Positions 62,586 to 64,000 of a stretch of 64,000 bases of DNA are shown here, piece by piece (positions within the stretch are counted from its first letter, which is position 1; each line of letters begins with the position of its first letter). Under the pieces are notes generated by a model. That model had not been told where the DNA came from, did not search any database, and worked only from the letters and a program-made list of their open reading frames with translations. Source of the stretch: Poseidonocella sp. HB161398. Its GTDB lineage: Bacteria; Pseudomonadota; Alphaproteobacteria; Rhodobacterales; Rhodobacteraceae. A program made the translations under genes and the position numbers. Location of the stretch: the NCBI RefSeq assembly GCF_005870025.1, contig NZ_VATA01000003.1:228685-292684 (forward strand), written 5' to 3'.

Positions 62586-62795
62586 TCAGGCTCTCTGGTC
62601 AGCCTGGGGCCGCCCCGGCATAAGCAGTGCCTCGATCTGCTCCGGAGACAGGAGCATCAGGTTGCCAAGCTGGTAGTAGTTGCCGGTCTCACGCGCCCTC
62701 GTGCGGATGAGGCGCGGCGACACCCGCACCCCGTGTTCGAGAAACTGCTTCGCCCAGTTCTCCGGGGTTTTCCCTTCCATCAAGAGTTCCGACAT
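62586..62795 (-). CDS. Excisionase-like small DNA-binding protein
   Basis: 69 residues with a winged-HTH/MerR-like pattern (WAKQFLEHGVRVSPRLIRTRAR...YQLGNLMLLSPEQIEALL). GGAGG 7 nt before the ATG at 62795 supports that start over 62813. First in the reverse operon leading to the integrase, the usual place of an excisionase. Confidence 0.7.
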   Translation of the reverse strand: MSELLMEGKTPENWAKQFLEHGVRVSPRLIRTRARETGNYYQLGNLMLLSPEQIEALLMPGRPQADQRA

Positions 62796-62883
62796 CGGTG
62801 CCTCCGGTTTCATACGCTGTCGGGCCGATGCTACCAGTCAAATGCACGGCTTCACAGGCTTTCTTTTTTCGGGCACAATTGCC

Positions 62884-62897
62884 GGAACGATTGTTCC
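62884..62897. promoter_or_regulatory. Palindromic operator candidate upstream of the XRE regulator
   Basis: GGAAC-GATT-GTTCC, 20 bp before the XRE gene start and ~90 bp before the excisionase-like gene, overlapping the likely promoter (TATTCT at 62898-62903). A candidate self-operator for divergent control. Confidence 0.45.
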
Positions 62898-62917
62898 TAT
62901 TCTGCGAGGCCGTGACA

Positions 62918-63553
62918 ATGGCGTTCAAATTCACCCCGGTCGACCCGGACGAGTATGCCCGTGGTTTCGAGGAAGAGGAGGAAGCCCGAAGCCAGGAAGA
63001 GGCCCTGGCGGCCGCACTCGCGGTGGAGCCTCACGCCAACCTCGAACGGTTCAGGAAGAAGCGCGGCTTCACCAAGACCGAGATGGCGGAGATGATGGAT
63101 ATCACGCCACGGAGCTACTACGCCTATGAAAGCGGGAAGCGATCGATCCCGACCGAGGCGCTGGTTCGCCTCAACATGTACACCGGGGTTGATCTGAACG
63201 AGATCCTGACTGGCCGCCCGTCAAGCGAGGGGTACGAGCGGGTCGTGTCCACGACGATCTGGATGCTTCGCGTTCTCCTGACCGACTACAAGGGGATACC
63301 CCTTTCGAGGCAGGAAAAGATCATCAATGAAGCGATCGGCTATGCGCAGGAGCGCGGACTCACGATCGACAAGCGCCTGGTCGATGAGGTGGTCGCAAGC
63401 GAGATGGTGTACAAGTTCCATCCGGAGAACATCCCCGCGCCGCCTGACCCAGAAGCCTATGAGGATAGTCAGTTCGAACAGTATGAGCGGGACGAGGCGG
63501 CTTGGCAGAAGCACGTCGATGAGGGACTGGAGGGGCGTAGGTGGCCTCTGTGA
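62918..63553 (+). CDS. XRE-family HTH regulator of the mobile element
   Basis: 211 residues. Acidic N-terminus, HTH_XRE domain ~42-95 (LERFRKKRGFTKTEMAEMMDITPRSYY read in parts), then a helical/acidic C-terminal region (~105-205). Divergent from the excisionase-integrase operon, the usual place of an element's repressor. GAGG lies 9-10 nt before the ATG. No peptidase-type autocleavage domain is visible. Confidence 0.88.
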   Translation: MAFKFTPVDPDEYARGFEEEEEARSQEEALAAALAVEPHANLERFRKKRGFTKTEMAEMMDITPRSYYAYESGKRSIPTEALVRLNMYTGVDLNEILTGRPSSEGYERVVSTTIWMLRVLLTDYKGIPLSRQEKIINEAIGYAQERGLTIDKRLVDEVVASEMVYKFHPENIPAPPDPEAYEDSQFEQYERDEAAWQKHVDEGLEGRRWPL

Positions 63554-63717
63554 GTTGCGCATTTTTGCGCTAAGTACATGTCGCGTCGGGATCCAATGAT
63601 AAGCCGGCTAGACCATCAATCTCTGAAGCTTTCTTGGGCCTCTAGACCTCGACACTATGCCGGAATGAAGTGAGACCTTGATCCATAGTTGCTTTGCGAC
63701 AGCCTAGAAGGACCAAC

Positions 63718-63907
63718 ATGACACCCGAACAAGAGCGTCTTTGGACGGACATGCACATGAAGCACCTCGAGATGCTTCAGGGCGTGATAACCAGGATGGC
63801 AGGTAACAGTGCCAGCCTAAAGAACTACTGCATGACAATTTCTGCTGCGATCATTGGGCTAGCAGCCGCAATTAGCAGGCCCGAAATTCTATACTTCACC
63901 ACGCCAC
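63718..63907 (+). pseudogene. Phage-type membrane protein gene interrupted by an insertion sequence
   Basis: Starts MTPEQERLWTDMHMKHLEML with AGAAGGA upstream, then NSASLKNYCMTISAAIIGLAAA, a membrane helix typical of a group of ~150-200 residue element proteins. After ILYF (near 63899) the frame enters the insertion-sequence end at 63908 and the reading continues only to a chance stop at 63981. The true C-terminus is lost or lies beyond the IS. Confidence 0.6.
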
Positions 63908-64000
63908 GGCCTTGTTGCACAAATCGGGGGCTGAGCGCGGTTCCCCTTTCCCCGGACGGACTTATCCTACGGCCACAGTGACGGGTATGCCGAGCGCGGT
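63908..64000 (-). mobile_element. End of an IS5/IS903-like insertion sequence
   Basis: GGCCTTGTTGCACAAATC at 63908-63925 matches 15 of 18 bases of the IS903-type terminal repeat as I recall it. On the reverse strand a frame running in from beyond the window ends TALGIPVTVAVG and a stop at 63962-63964, plausibly the transposase C-terminus. The 9 bp before the repeat (CCACGCCAC) would be the expected target duplication. Confidence 0.55.

Larger units (their letters stand above)
61258..64000. mobile_element. Left end of an integrative element inserted at tRNA-Lys
   Basis: The tRNA 3' half (from about 61258) is the expected attL core. Inside are a tyrosine integrase, two small control-type genes, an XRE regulator, and a phage-type membrane gene cut by an insertion sequence. 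The tRNA 3' sequence does not recur before base 64000, so the right end lies outside the window. Exact boundaries and type (prophage or ICE) cannot be set. Confidence 0.75.

Overview
The window is high-GC alphaproteobacterial DNA, most likely from a member of the Rhodobacterales (Rhodobacteraceae/Paracoccaceae). The pointers are the linked glutathione-dependent formaldehyde genes and cytochrome c, the lpxC-bamD-recN and mutY-DUF721-dsbA gene orders, DUF4170 next to waaA, and the general character of the small proteins. The genus cannot be fixed from sequence alone. Most genes are housekeeping or methylotrophy genes. The last 2.8 kb is the start of a mobile element.

Layout: 1-3.3 kb holds the end of tgt, two paralogous secreted proteins, a cold-shock protein with a small partner, and ribosomal protein L25. 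From 3.6 to 27.4 kb lies a C1-oxidation island: gfa; a response regulator/FIST/hybrid-kinase module; SoxYZ-like and metallohydrolase 'quinoprotein relay' genes; flhA-fghA-cytochrome c; xoxF-xoxG-xoxJ-CXXCW protein; a reverse-strand block (second SoxYZ-like carrier, beta-propeller, MxaD-like, DUF3280-like); and a forward block of periplasmic proteins ending in a NitT/TauT-type ABC transporter. Together these encode methanol -> formaldehyde (lanthanide-type XoxF, electrons to XoxG), formaldehyde + glutathione -> S-hydroxymethylglutathione (Gfa) -> S-formylglutathione (FlhA) -> formate (FghA).

27.4-36.6 kb carries an orphan sensor kinase, an NCS1 permease, two small membrane/unknown genes, a divergent ohrR-ohr pair with clear operators, gatB, a lytic transglycosylase-like lipoprotein and an acyltransferase. 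At 36.7-40.8 kb a second RR/FIST/kinase module appears. It is a paralogue of the one at 4.3-8.5 kb, on the opposite strand, so both modules are transcribed toward the methanol genes between them. Its kinase has a receiver domain in which the phospho-acceptor Asp is replaced by Gly.

41-61 kb is mainly housekeeping: mnmH overlapping a convergent alkB, mutY, dciA-like, dsbA-like, lpxK-waaA-DUF4170, an ArsR/SRPBCC pair, a CysQ-like phosphatase and pmbA, a flavin reductase, recN-bamD-lpxC, a GNAT/FemAB-like gene, cytochrome c556, tyrS and anmK. At 61.2 kb a tRNA-Lys(UUU) is followed directly by a tyrosine integrase, two small control-type genes, an XRE regulator and a phage-type gene interrupted by the end of an IS5/IS903-like insertion sequence. 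This is the left end of an integrated element that continues past the window. No CRISPR array or rRNA gene was seen.
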